DNA of 32,705 nt, taken from Candidatus Methanoperedens sp. GTDB taxonomy: Archaea; Halobacteriota; Methanosarcinia; Methanosarcinales; Methanoperedenaceae. The stretch is taken from positions 1 through 32,705 of the forward strand of contig JAPMTX010000166.1 in NCBI GenBank assembly GCA_026552855.1, read 5' to 3'. The translations under genes and the position numbers were made by a program. This document shows, piece after piece, positions 1 to 6,829 of the stretch. Every line of letters begins with the position of its first letter. Within the stretch, counting starts at the first letter, position 1. Below the pieces are notes generated by a model, which saw only the letters and a program-made list of their open reading frames with translations, did not search any database and was not told the DNA's origin.

Positions 1-79
1 AAGAAATTATATTAAGAAAACAAGCTAAGAAGTCCAGTTCAGTCATGCTATTTATACTATTTCAACATCACTTGCAATT

Positions 80-283
80 ATGTCCAAATTAGGAGAAACT
101 ACTGAAAAGGTACTTGAATTGCTCAGAGAAAGAGACAGGGTCACTATAAACGAACTTGAGAGAGAGATCCCACTAACAGATACTGAGATCCTCGAATTCA
201 TGAGCCAGGGAGGGCTTATAGAAATGAATAACGGAGAAATAAGTATAACCCGGTTCGGCACCGAGGTTATAACTGTTGGGTAA
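80..283 (+). CDS. small winged-helix DNA-binding protein
   Basis: A 67-residue protein that looks like a bare winged helix-turn-helix. An N-terminal helix (residues 6-18) is followed by a helix-turn-helix segment (about 20-45) and a short beta wing ending in 'ISITRFGTEVI'. No effector domain is present, so it is probably a small DNA-binding regulator; its target is unknown. The frame is open back to base 29, but the ATG at 80 is the first standard start. It is convergent with the next gene and overlaps its 3' end by 17 bases. Confidence 0.6.
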   Translation: MSKLGETTEKVLELLRERDRVTINELEREIPLTDTEILEFMSQGGLIEMNNGEISITRFGTEVITVG

Positions 284-497
284 TCTCTTTAGCCTTCTCC
301 AGGAATATTTTGCCTTTATCCGTTGTTATGTATTTATCCACTCTGTTCTCTACCAGTCCCTGGTTCTGCAATAGTTCCAGGTATTTATCTGCCAGCTTGA
401 AGTTCAGGTTTGTCCTGTAGACCACGCTCGTCTTATTGACCCCCATCTTTGCTACTTCAAGAACGTCGATGATTATATCTATTCTGCTTCGTCGCAT
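267..497 (-). CDS. winged-helix transcriptional regulator (HTH_45-like)
   Basis: About 76 residues and all winged helix: 'RRSRIDIIIDVLEVAK', then 'NKTSVVYRTNLNFKLADKYL', then a wing with 'YITTDKGKIFLEKAK'. This layout matches the archaeal HTH_45/ArnR1-like winged-helix family, which binds DNA as dimers. A TTG three codons upstream (506) is possible, but the ATG at 497 starts where the conserved 'MRRS' begins. On the minus strand 'ctataaata' near 529-538 could be the TATA box, giving a very short leader. Target genes cannot be told from context. Confidence 0.75.
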   Translation of the reverse strand: MRRSRIDIIIDVLEVAKMGVNKTSVVYRTNLNFKLADKYLELLQNQGLVENRVDKYITTDKGKIFLEKAKEITQQL

Positions 498-506
498 GTT
501 CACCAA

Positions 507-719
507 TCCATTATAACTATTAGTTTTTCCTATTTATAGGTTGCTCTATGATTAAATCACTATCATAATCATGATATAAATACGTTTGGCTGTCTGCTTT
601 TTTTCGATACGATTCTCAGCAGTCAGTATTAGATTTAAAATTCTTTAACACAGCCCGATGAACCCCTCCGGGATTGTGCCCGCTGCCGGTATGCAGATTG
701 TCTGCTCAGTTCTTCTCGT
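507..719. other. 213-base gap between wHTH gene and membrane protein
   Basis: No convincing gene. It holds the minus-strand promoter of the wHTH gene, an AT-rich segment with a short inverted repeat (arms TATCAT/ATGATA, near 563-578) overlapping a plus-strand TATA-like 'gatataaata', and an imperfect hairpin (GCTGTCTGCT against AGCAGTCAG) around a T-run near 590-625. A plus-strand transcript from about 605 is conceivable, but no product is recognised. Confidence 0.3.
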
Positions 720-944
720 TCAAGAAGATTCAAGCAGGCTTTTCCCTTTAGTAAAGCCCATGAATGATGCGGCAAGCACTATCAGCACAACTATAACTAC
801 AGATATGTTCCTGGTTGCAGACTGCTCCATCCCTTTAAGGACCAGACTGTAGAGAAGGTCGGCTGTCCAGATGCCTATGATTATACCGAAAAATCCAAAG
901 ATAATGGCGTAAGCCAGGTTTTTAAGTAATTCAGATGCTTTCAT
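720..944 (-). CDS. small two-helix membrane protein
   Basis: A 74-residue protein with two hydrophobic helices (about 10-35 and 47-63), joined by a short polar loop and ending in a basic-polar tail. No family is recognised. It is divergent from aroD; the AT-rich box near 976-989 could serve both directions. Its function is unknown. Size and composition are typical of small archaeal membrane proteins of undefined role. Confidence 0.55.
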   Translation of the reverse strand: MKASELLKNLAYAIIFGFFGIIIGIWTADLLYSLVLKGMEQSATRNISVVIVVLIVLAASFMGFTKGKSLLESS

Positions 945-975
945 ATTTATGCTGGATGTAGAGGTATTTTTGATG

Positions 976-989
976 TATTAAATATATCG
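976..989. promoter_or_regulatory. shared TATA-like box for aroD and the divergent membrane gene
   Basis: The segment 'gtattaaatatat' is TATA-like on both strands. It lies about 35-50 bases before the aroD ATG and a similar distance before the divergent gene's ATG at 944. It is the only such box in the gap. Confidence 0.4.
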
Positions 990-1025
990 AATCCCTTATC
1001 ATACAGCAGTGATATGTAGCGGTAT

Positions 1026-1700
1026 ATGGCAAACATAGGCGGACTGGCTCTTAATAGATCAATAGTGGCATCTATAAGTAGAGATCCTGTCAAGACTGCA
1101 ATGAGGGCAAAAAAGCTCGGAGCAGATATCCTTGAACTGAGGATCGACCTCCTGGATTCGGATGCACGCCAGGTACTGCCGGATTTAAGGAAAACAGGTA
1201 TGCCTGTTATCATTACCAACAGGATGAACCAGGAGGGAGGTGCATGGACAGGGAGCGAAAAGGAACGCATCAGGATACTGGTCTCATTATTGCCGCTTGC
1301 AGACGCCGTCGATATTGAACTCTGCGCAGAGGAAAGGGATTTTGTTGTCAGGAGCGCCAGGGGAGCAGGGAAGACAGTTATAATATCCACGCACGATTTC
1401 AAGGGAACGCCAGCATCCGGGGTCATGGCTGAGATAATTAAAAGCTCCTTTGAGGCTGGGGCGGATATCGCCAAACTGGCGGTTATGCCGGACTCGCTTG
1501 AGGATGTGCTGCACCTGCTTGAAGTGACACTGCATGCAAAAGGTGCGGTATGCACCATAGCCATGGGTGAGGCGGGCAGGCATTCGCGCGTCATCGCACC
1601 TGTTTACGGCTCTGTCCTGACCTATGGCTACGTGGATAAAACTACTGCGCCAGGACAGTTGCGGGTGGATGAGCTTAGGTCTATACTGATGATGCTCTGA
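1026..1700 (+). CDS. aroD: type I 3-dehydroquinate dehydratase
   Basis: The protein (224 aa) converts 3-dehydroquinate to 3-dehydroshikimate in the shikimate pathway, in the cytoplasm, by Schiff-base chemistry. The full TIM-barrel signature is visible: Glu37 in 'LELRIDL', the catalytic His123 in 'STHDF', the Schiff-base Lys150 in 'IAKLAVMP', and the substrate-binding Arg188 and Gln211 near the C-terminus. Length is normal for archaeal type I enzymes. No clear SD precedes the ATG at 1026, but 'MANIGGL' is a reasonable N-terminus. No other shikimate gene is adjacent. Two GC-rich hairpins follow the stop. Confidence 0.95.
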   Translation: MANIGGLALNRSIVASISRDPVKTAMRAKKLGADILELRIDLLDSDARQVLPDLRKTGMPVIITNRMNQEGGAWTGSEKERIRILVSLLPLADAVDIELCAEERDFVVRSARGAGKTVIISTHDFKGTPASGVMAEIIKSSFEAGADIAKLAVMPDSLEDVLHLLEVTLHAKGAVCTIAMGEAGRHSRVIAPVYGSVLTYGYVDKTTAPGQLRVDELRSILMML

Positions 1701-1729
1701 TACGCAGGAAGAAGAACCGCAAATGAACG

Positions 1730-1749
1730 CCCCGAGTCGCGCCTCGGGG
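1730..1749. terminator. GC-rich hairpin downstream of aroD
   Basis: CCCCGAG (1730-1736) pairs with CTCGGGG (1743-1749) across a six-base loop. It lies between the converging aroD and regulator genes. There is no T-tract directly after it, so termination is inferred from position. Confidence 0.45.
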
Positions 1750-1763
1750 GGCGCATCCACCTA

Positions 1764-1778
1764 TGCCCCGCAGGGGCA
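1764..1778. terminator. second GC-rich hairpin in the convergent gap
   Basis: TGCCCC (1764-1769) pairs with GGGGCA (1773-1778) over a three-base loop, 14 bases after the first hairpin and just before the minus-strand stop at 1786. It probably marks 3' ends for both converging transcripts. Confidence 0.4.
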
Positions 1779-1785
1779 GAAATGG

Positions 1786-2706
1786 CTATACAAGCCTTAT
1801 GAGGTTTTCGCGCCCTTTCTTTACTTTCTGGATGATCTTTTTATCGCGGAGCTGGTTGAGTGCTGTGCTTACGGTTGATCTGGGAATATCGAGCTTTTTC
1901 CCTATCTCGGACTGATAAAGAGACCCGCCGCTTTCATTTAAGAGTTTTACTATCCTGTCCCGGACATCCATCATATCTGCTTCTGTAAGATTTCCCGCAA
2001 CAGGCTCAACGGTAGTGCCTATTATCGCGTTTTTCCCGCGGGCTTTACGCATATAGATGAAGACACCGGCGGCTGAGATGGAAATAACTGAAATGGCAAT
2101 TAACAGCGGCATCCAGGAAGTCCTGGAAAGGACTATTGCAGGTTCGCCTGCTTTGAACGAGCGAAGACCGTACCATACCATGCTGTCGCGCACCTGGTCA
2201 GGCTGCGGTTCGGCATGCTCGATAGTATAACCGGAAGGATACTGTATTATGAGGGTGTTGTCCTTTGACAGGTACAGCCCGCCGACAAAAACGTCGCCGA
2301 TCTTGAGGTTTCTGTCAGTATCAAGCTCTGCAAAATTCATCCAGGTGAATGAGTAGCGGACCACACCGAACGTTCCCGTGGGCGCGGATTCGACCTTTGC
2401 ATCCCCTGTAAAACCCCCGGCTGCCATTTTTCTTGATGTGGCGTTCGCCGCCTCGGAAACCGATCTCTGCATCAGTTCTTTGAATTCATTCAGATAAACC
2501 GGATTTAATTGTCTTGTATAATTATCAAACGAGTCAAAATCCTCCTTTGATACGAGCGCCGTCCTGTATTCGACGGACCATACAGCAGTGCCGCCCTCGT
2601 TGATGTTGATCGTGTATGTTATCTTATACTCGTTCCCGGGCGCAGCACTGGCAGCGTGGGCTAACAATAAGAGAATTATAGAAAGATACAGAGCCTTCAG
2701 TACCAT
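1786..2706 (-). CDS. membrane-anchored winged-helix regulator (DUF7345/DUF7343-like)
   Basis: A 306-residue protein in three parts. First, a signal peptide (about 1-22, ending 'AASAAPG') and an extracytoplasmic beta-rich domain (to about 195) resembling archaeal DUF7345. Second, a transmembrane helix (about 200-219) followed by the basic stop-transfer 'RKARGK'. Third, a cytoplasmic winged helix (about 245-306) containing 'IPRSTVSTALNQLRDKKII'. This architecture suggests a one-piece sensor that reads the cell exterior and binds DNA inside; the signal is unknown. Archaea have many such proteins. A TATA-like 'gtataaat' precedes the start on the minus strand near 2730. Confidence 0.8.
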   Translation of the reverse strand: MVLKALYLSIILLLLAHAASAAPGNEYKITYTININEGGTAVWSVEYRTALVSKEDFDSFDNYTRQLNPVYLNEFKELMQRSVSEAANATSRKMAAGGFTGDAKVESAPTGTFGVVRYSFTWMNFAELDTDRNLKIGDVFVGGLYLSKDNTLIIQYPSGYTIEHAEPQPDQVRDSMVWYGLRSFKAGEPAIVLSRTSWMPLLIAISVISISAAGVFIYMRKARGKNAIIGTTVEPVAGNLTEADMMDVRDRIVKLLNESGGSLYQSEIGKKLDIPRSTVSTALNQLRDKKIIQKVKKGRENLIRLV

Positions 2707-2775
2707 ATCGTACAGATGTATACATTTAGTAGTATAAATACTCCGCTTTGAATAATTGGCTTAAAAAGGATGAAA

Positions 2776-2800
2776 AAGATAGGTGGATCTCACCTATCTT
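2776..2800 (-). terminator. intrinsic-type terminator of the DUF5667 gene
   Basis: A perfect 10-base-pair inverted repeat (2776-2785 with 2791-2800, five-base loop) lies 18 bases beyond the DUF5667 stop. Read on the minus strand, the stem is followed by a T-rich run. This is the best terminator-like structure in the window. Confidence 0.7.
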
Positions 2801-2818
2801 ATTTCTCCGGTACCCGGT

Positions 2819-4009
2819 TCAGTCCTCCTTTCCTTTTTGTCCTCTCTTTTCACTCTTATTTTCTTTTCCTGCTATCTCCTCTTGTCCTCTCTTTTCACTC
2901 CTATTTTCTCTCTCCCCTATCTCCTCTCGTCCTTTCTTTTCACTCTTATTTTCTTTCTCCTCTATCTCCTTATGTTCTTTTTTGATCTTTATTTCCAGTA
3001 CATTTAGAATATCCGCCGTTGTCAGTGCTGATAGCTTCTGATGGACACCTTTGACGATCTCTGATTCGTTCGTTTCATTAATCGGGAACTTGTATTCAGC
3101 CTCTACCTTTGAGATATTTCCTTTAACCTCAGCCCCGGCTTTCAATTCCTCCTTTAATTTATGTTCGTCTTCTTCTTTTTCGATTTTTATTATGCTGTTG
3201 ATATTTTCTTCGCTCAGTTGCAACCGGTTGACAATTTCTTGGGCTATAGTGAAGTTGTCTGTGCTGTTGGATGCGAATTTAACATCCACTTCGATCTGTG
3301 TCGCATTGTCGATGATTTTTGCTTTAATTTTTAATTTTTCTTTGGTTTCATCGATCTCGATTCCCCTCAGTACTTTCTTTCCGTTTCTTGTAGCGAGTAC
3401 GAATCCTTTCCCGGTCTTTGATTCAAATCTTTCTTGAAGATCCACACTGTTATTGTACGCTCTTGCAAGTCCCGTGTTATTGGGGTGAGACTCAAGGAGA
3501 GCAGCCAGAACTGCCTGATGTTTGGCAACCATCTCCTGTGCATTAAGAAGCCCTTTACCCTCATCAGAGGCTTTTGAAACTGCCTCATCAGTCTCTTTTA
3601 TCTTTTCCCTGTATTTTTCAAGAGCCCTGACAGCGGCTTCATCGTTCTTTTTTCCAAGTTCAGCCTTTGCCTCGGCTATCCTCTGCCTGGAATGGGCTAC
3701 CTTTTTCCCGATTTTCTCACTCTCATTGAAGGTAAAAGACTCATCTAAACCCTCAAGTGCGATTTTTAATCCGTATAAAGAACTCCCTGGTCCAATTGAG
3801 CCTTCATACGGCGCTACATCGTCCGCGAGCTCGTCCACATTCTCATTATTAGCTGTTCCTACTTCTCCTGTATTGTTAGCTGCTATGCCTGTCTGGTTTC
3901 CATCTCCATTAACCGTAGCGTTCGTCTGGTTGCTGGCGCCAGCCATACCTGCGGTAAAAGCCAGCGTTAACAGTAGCATACCTGCGAATGTTATATTTCT
4001 CAATCTCAT
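2819..4009 (-). CDS. secreted DUF5667-like protein with charged repeat tail
   Basis: A 396-residue exported protein. A signal peptide (1-25) is followed by an Asn/Thr-rich spacer likely to be glycosylated (NQT, NAT, NNT sites). A DUF5667-like helical region (about 70-170) begins 'GSSLYGLKIALEGLDESFTF'; an alpha/beta region follows to about 340. The C-terminus is three 15-residue units rich in Glu, Lys and Arg. Glu/Lys-rich helices suggest an extracellular or cell-wall coiled structure; the role is unknown. Start: ATG at 4009 directly ahead of a normal signal peptide. A terminator-type hairpin follows the stop. Confidence 0.8.
   Translation of the reverse strand: MRLRNITFAGMLLLTLAFTAGMAGASNQTNATVNGDGNQTGIAANNTGEVGTANNENVDELADDVAPYEGSIGPGSSLYGLKIALEGLDESFTFNESEKIGKKVAHSRQRIAEAKAELGKKNDEAAVRALEKYREKIKETDEAVSKASDEGKGLLNAQEMVAKHQAVLAALLESHPNNTGLARAYNNSVDLQERFESKTGKGFVLATRNGKKVLRGIEIDETKEKLKIKAKIIDNATQIEVDVKFASNSTDNFTIAQEIVNRLQLSEENINSIIKIEKEEDEHKLKEELKAGAEVKGNISKVEAEYKFPINETNESEIVKGVHQKLSALTTADILNVLEIKIKKEHKEIEEKENKSEKKGREEIGERENRSEKRGQEEIAGKENKSEKRGQKGKED
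2834..2968. repeat. three 45-base tandem units in the DUF5667 gene
   Basis: Three consecutive 45-base units (2834-2878, 2879-2923, 2924-2968) encode near-identical 15-residue blocks of the form 'EI..(K/R)EN(K/R)SEK(K/R)G(Q/R)'. The substitutions are mostly Lys/Arg swaps, so the units duplicated and then drifted under charge conservation. Confidence 0.85.
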
Positions 4010-4325
4010 AATTTCACCTCATAATTCGGCATTTTGCCATAAACTTAATTAAACCCATTAGAATATAAGCATGCTTACTGTCTTAATAGTATTATAAAGT
4101 ACAGGATTGTTCCAAAAAGCTACAGAACGTTCAGGCATGTTCAGAACCCTTTAAATAACCATAATAACCGGGGAAATGACGGGGAAGGTTACAAAAACGG
4201 TAATACTGTATATGATCAAAACCTTTTCGACACAAACCATGCATATAGATTTACTGCGTGGAACCGATCAGACCATAAGTTTTATTCCACTTACACCCCT
4301 ATAGGAAAATAGGAGTGGTAAAACT
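4010..4325 (+). promoter_or_regulatory. long leader upstream of the SnoaL-like gene
   Basis: No conserved gene here. A TATA-type 'ctttaaata' at 4149-4157 would start a transcript near 4180. Just upstream are two copies of GTTCAG (4129-4134 and 4139-4144) ten bases apart, one helical turn, a plausible activator site. The leader holds an ORF of 42 codons from ATG 4176 to TAG 4304, and an SD-masking hairpin at 4294-4317. The ~150-base leader is long for an archaeal mRNA. Confidence 0.5.
4294..4317 (+). promoter_or_regulatory. hairpin covering the SD of the leader ORF
   Basis: CAC-C-CCTAT (4294-4302) pairs with ATAGG-A-GTG (4309-4317): eight pairs, one C/A mismatch and a six-base loop. The right arm contains the AGGAG that serves the ATG at 4326, so folding would mask that ribosome site. 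Confidence 0.45.
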
Positions 4326-4418
4326 ATGGTACAAAAAGTTCAATTTATAGAGCCGTCTTTCGACGGCGCAGCTAAGGAGTTATCGGGATCAATCGTAACC
4401 CGGAGGCGGTTGAAGTGA
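4326..4418 (+). CDS. possible 30-codon leader peptide
   Basis: The ATG at 4326 follows a good SD (AGGAG, 4311-4315). The ORF runs 30 codons and its TGA overlaps the GTG start of the SnoaL-like gene as GTGA. The peptide is short with a basic end ('VTRRRLK') and matches nothing I recognise. Overlap and SD suggest it is translated and couples ribosomes to the next gene. It could equally be a decayed N-terminal remnant. Confidence 0.4.
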   Translation: MVQKVQFIEPSFDGAAKELSGSIVTRRRLK

Positions 4419-4849
4419 GCGTGGATGAAAACCTGCGGCTGATGAAAACACTGGACGATGCATGGAATACCCAGGACTGGGATACGTTCAAAAAGCGTCA
4501 TGCTGAGGATGTCGCCGTGTACTGGCCGGGTCAGCCAGAGCCAACGAGAGGACGAAATGCGCATCACAATGAAGCTGTGGAATTTTTCAAGACATTTCCC
4601 GACAACCGTGTCGAGAACAATCCATATAAGATCCTTTTCGGTCAGGGCGATTACACCTGCTCAGTAGCAGATTTTACAGGTACCATGAAGGGACCCATGA
4701 AGGGTCCGGACGGCAAGACGATTCCGCCTACGAACAAAAAATTCCGACTTGAGTTTTGTACGGTCGCCCACTGGAAGAATGGGGAGATAATTGAGGAGAG
4801 GCTCTTCTATGACCTGCTGGGAATGATGAGGCAGCTTGGGCTGATGTAA
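4415..4849 (+). CDS. SnoaL-like / ester cyclase family protein
   Basis: A 144-residue cone-fold protein of the NTF2/SnoaL superfamily. Typical features are an N-terminal helix 'RLMKTLDDAWNTQDWD', then 'FKKRHAEDVAVYWPGQ', a central 'HHNEAVEFFKTFPD', and the closing 'KNGEIIEERLFYDLLGMMRQLGL'. Family members include polyketide cyclases and many uncharacterised small-molecule enzymes, so the substrate cannot be assigned. The start is GTG with GGAGG at 4402-4406, eight bases upstream. The gene appears monocistronic apart from the leader ORF. Confidence 0.85.
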   Translation: MSVDENLRLMKTLDDAWNTQDWDTFKKRHAEDVAVYWPGQPEPTRGRNAHHNEAVEFFKTFPDNRVENNPYKILFGQGDYTCSVADFTGTMKGPMKGPDGKTIPPTNKKFRLEFCTVAHWKNGEIIEERLFYDLLGMMRQLGLM

Positions 4850-4992
4850 AAGAATAGCCCTGATATTGCAGATGATTTGAGGACTAAGTCCGGCATAGCA
4901 TTTGCCGTCCCCTTTTAAATTACATAGCTGCGCCCGGTTTTTAGATACTGGTCTTAAGAATCTTCCAGAGGACCGCCCGGGGCAGAACCTGT

Positions 4993-5009
4993 CATATAAT
5001 TTTATATTA
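4993..5009 (+). promoter_or_regulatory. TATA region of the aCPSF2-type RNase operon
   Basis: The AT-rich 'catataattttatatta' lies about 55-65 bases before the inferred ATT start at 5061, giving a leader of roughly 30 bases that includes the GAGGAGAT SD. Confidence 0.5.
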
Positions 5010-5060
5010 CATAGTAACAATCTGGTAGGTATATAGAAACCAAAAACAAGAGGAGATACC

Positions 5061-6299
5061 ATTAACATACGTTTCCTGGGCGGAGCAGGGGAAGTAGGAC
5101 GGTCTGCAATACTTGTCAATGAAGAACTGCTCCTTGACTACGGCATAAAGCCCACAGACCCCCCCACCTACCCGCTGAACGGGATGCGCCCGAAAACCCT
5201 GATAATCTCGCACGGGCACCTTGACCACTGCGGACTTGCTCCCAACCTCATGGACCTCAAGCCTGAAATATACTGTACGAGCCTGACAGCCAGGCTGGCT
5301 GGACTGCTGGCGAGGGACACCCTCAAAATATCCGAGAACAGAGGACATAACATCCCTTACTACAATGAAGAGATCCAGGATTTCGAGAGGAGCGTAAGGG
5401 CGGCGAGGTACAGGGAGGAATTCGAGACCCAGGGCTACCGGGCATGCCTGTACGATGCGGGGCACATACCGGGCTCATCCTCGGTATATCTTGAAAAAGG
5501 TAAGCAGAGCATGTTTTATACAGGGGATATCAACACCCTGCAGACAGAGCTCCAGAACAGTGCTGATACTGAATATCCAGAAAGCGATACCCTGCTCATC
5601 GAAAGCACGTATTTTGGCAAGAACCACACGCCCAGGGATGTGCTGGAGGAGCGGTTCATAGAATCAATAGAAGAGACGCTCGACATCGGCGGGAAAGCCA
5701 TAATCCCAGCCTTCAGTATAGGGAGAACGCAGGAGATAATGCTCATCCTTAGAAAACACGGGCTCTGCGCTTATGTCGACGGCATGGGAGTTGACGTGTT
5801 CAACCTGATTAAAAGGTCGCCTGAGTACGTGAGGGACATAAAAAAACTTGAGAGAGCGTTTACGAACTCAAACATCGTACAGCCTGAGCAGCGCAGGGAG
5901 ATAATCAGCGAGCCCTCGGTAATCGTGACCAGCGCAGGGATGCTCAACGGCGGTCCTGTGCTCTATTATATCAGTCAGATCTACGACGACCCGAAATCAA
6001 AGGTCCACCTCACAGGCTACCAGGTCGAGGGGACGAACGGGAGAAAAGCGATTGAGAGCGGCTATATAGAAGACAGGGACGGTATAATACATCTTAACTG
6101 CAGGCTTGAGCTGTTCGATTTCTCAGCGCACTGCGGCGACGCTCAGCTAAAAGAGGTAGTAAAGAAATCCTGCGACAGCGGCACGAAGACCGTTATCCCC
6201 GTGCACGGAGACAATACAATCGCCTTTGCTGACTGGGTAAAAGAAGAACTCGGCGCAAATGCCATCGCCCCTGTCAACGGGCAGGCGGTTTACATCTAA
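5061..6299 (+). CDS. beta-CASP metallo-beta-lactamase RNase (aCPSF2 / RNase J-like, COG1236)
   Basis: A 412-residue zinc-dependent RNase for RNA processing or decay. The metallo-beta-lactamase motifs are complete: His51, His53, Asp55 and His56 in 'SHGHLDH', then 'DAGHIPGSSS' and 'YTGD'. The beta-CASP motifs follow: 'ESTYFG', 'PAFSIGRTQE' and 'PVHGD'. It lacks the N-terminal KH domains of aCPSF1, hence aCPSF2/RNase J-like. The first ATG (5184) would remove the conserved 'FLGGAGEVGRSAILV' strand, which reads through in frame from 5061. No ATG, GTG or TTG exists there; an ATT at 5061 sits five bases after GGAG (5052-5055). The trm56 gene follows after two bases. Confidence 0.9.
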   Translation: MNIRFLGGAGEVGRSAILVNEELLLDYGIKPTDPPTYPLNGMRPKTLIISHGHLDHCGLAPNLMDLKPEIYCTSLTARLAGLLARDTLKISENRGHNIPYYNEEIQDFERSVRAARYREEFETQGYRACLYDAGHIPGSSSVYLEKGKQSMFYTGDINTLQTELQNSADTEYPESDTLLIESTYFGKNHTPRDVLEERFIESIEETLDIGGKAIIPAFSIGRTQEIMLILRKHGLCAYVDGMGVDVFNLIKRSPEYVRDIKKLERAFTNSNIVQPEQRREIISEPSVIVTSAGMLNGGPVLYYISQIYDDPKSKVHLTGYQVEGTNGRKAIESGYIEDRDGIIHLNCRLELFDFSAHCGDAQLKEVVKKSCDSGTKTVIPVHGDNTIAFADWVKEELGANAIAPVNGQAVYI

Positions 6300-6301
6300 T
6301 T

Positions 6302-6829
6302 ATGAGAACAGCAGTATTAAGACTCGGGCACCGCGTACAGAGGGACCAGAGGATAACCACGCACGTCGCCCTTACAGCGCGCGCGCTGGGTGCCGAGGGC
6401 ATGCTTCTTGATTCCGACGATGCAGGCATCGAGAGAAGTATAAGCGAGGTGACACAAAGGTGGGGCGGTTCTTTCTACGTCAGGAGGATAACGAACTGGA
6501 AGAGCGAGGTTAAAAAATGGAAAGAGGCTGGCGGTAAAGTGGTGCACCTCACCATGTACGGGATGAACCTGCCTGATGTGATCAACGAAATAGTTACCGA
6601 TAATCTCCTGATCATCGTGGGAGCCGAAAAAGTGCCGCCTGAGGTCTATGAGCTTGCTGACTGGAACGTCGCCGTGGGGAACCAGCCGCATTCCGAGGTC
6701 GCAGCCCTTGCGATAACGCTTGACAGGCTCAATACATTATCAGGCAGGGACGCTTTAAAAGGACAGTTCACAGGCGGAGAACTCAATATCGTACCGAGCA
6801 GACGGGGAAAAGAGGTAAAAAGCAAATGA
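6302..6829 (+). CDS. trm56: tRNA (cytidine(56)-2'-O)-methyltransferase aTrm56
   Basis: A 175-residue SPOUT-class methyltransferase that 2'-O-methylates C56 in the T-loop of archaeal tRNAs. The N-terminus 'LRLGHR..RDQRITTHVALTARA' and the knot motif 'IIVGAEKVPPEVYELADWNVAVGNQPHSEVAALA' in the C-terminal half are characteristic. Length is close to that of other aTrm56 proteins. It begins two bases after the RNase stop and its TGA overlaps the next ATG (ATGA, 6826-6829), so three genes are probably co-translated. Confidence 0.92.
   Translation: MRTAVLRLGHRVQRDQRITTHVALTARALGAEGMLLDSDDAGIERSISEVTQRWGGSFYVRRITNWKSEVKKWKEAGGKVVHLTMYGMNLPDVINEIVTDNLLIIVGAEKVPPEVYELADWNVAVGNQPHSEVAALAITLDRLNTLSGRDALKGQFTGGELNIVPSRRGKEVKSK

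Noticed and set aside
658..852. 64-codon plus-strand frame over the small membrane gene
   Set aside because: The minus-strand frame has two clean transmembrane helices; the plus-strand frame has no SD and no protein-like pattern.
947..1594. 215-codon minus-strand frame opposite aroD
   Set aside because: It lies wholly antisense to an intact, motif-complete aroD, and its protein is low-complexity Ser/Ala-rich without recognisable motifs.
2770..3041. CRISPR-like array from the repeated pattern
   Set aside because: The 45-base units are contiguous and coding, with no spacers, and belong to the DUF5667 tail.
3522..4052. 176-codon plus-strand frame opposite the DUF5667 gene
   Set aside because: The minus-strand gene has a signal peptide, family region and terminator; the opposite frame is Ser/Phe-rich.
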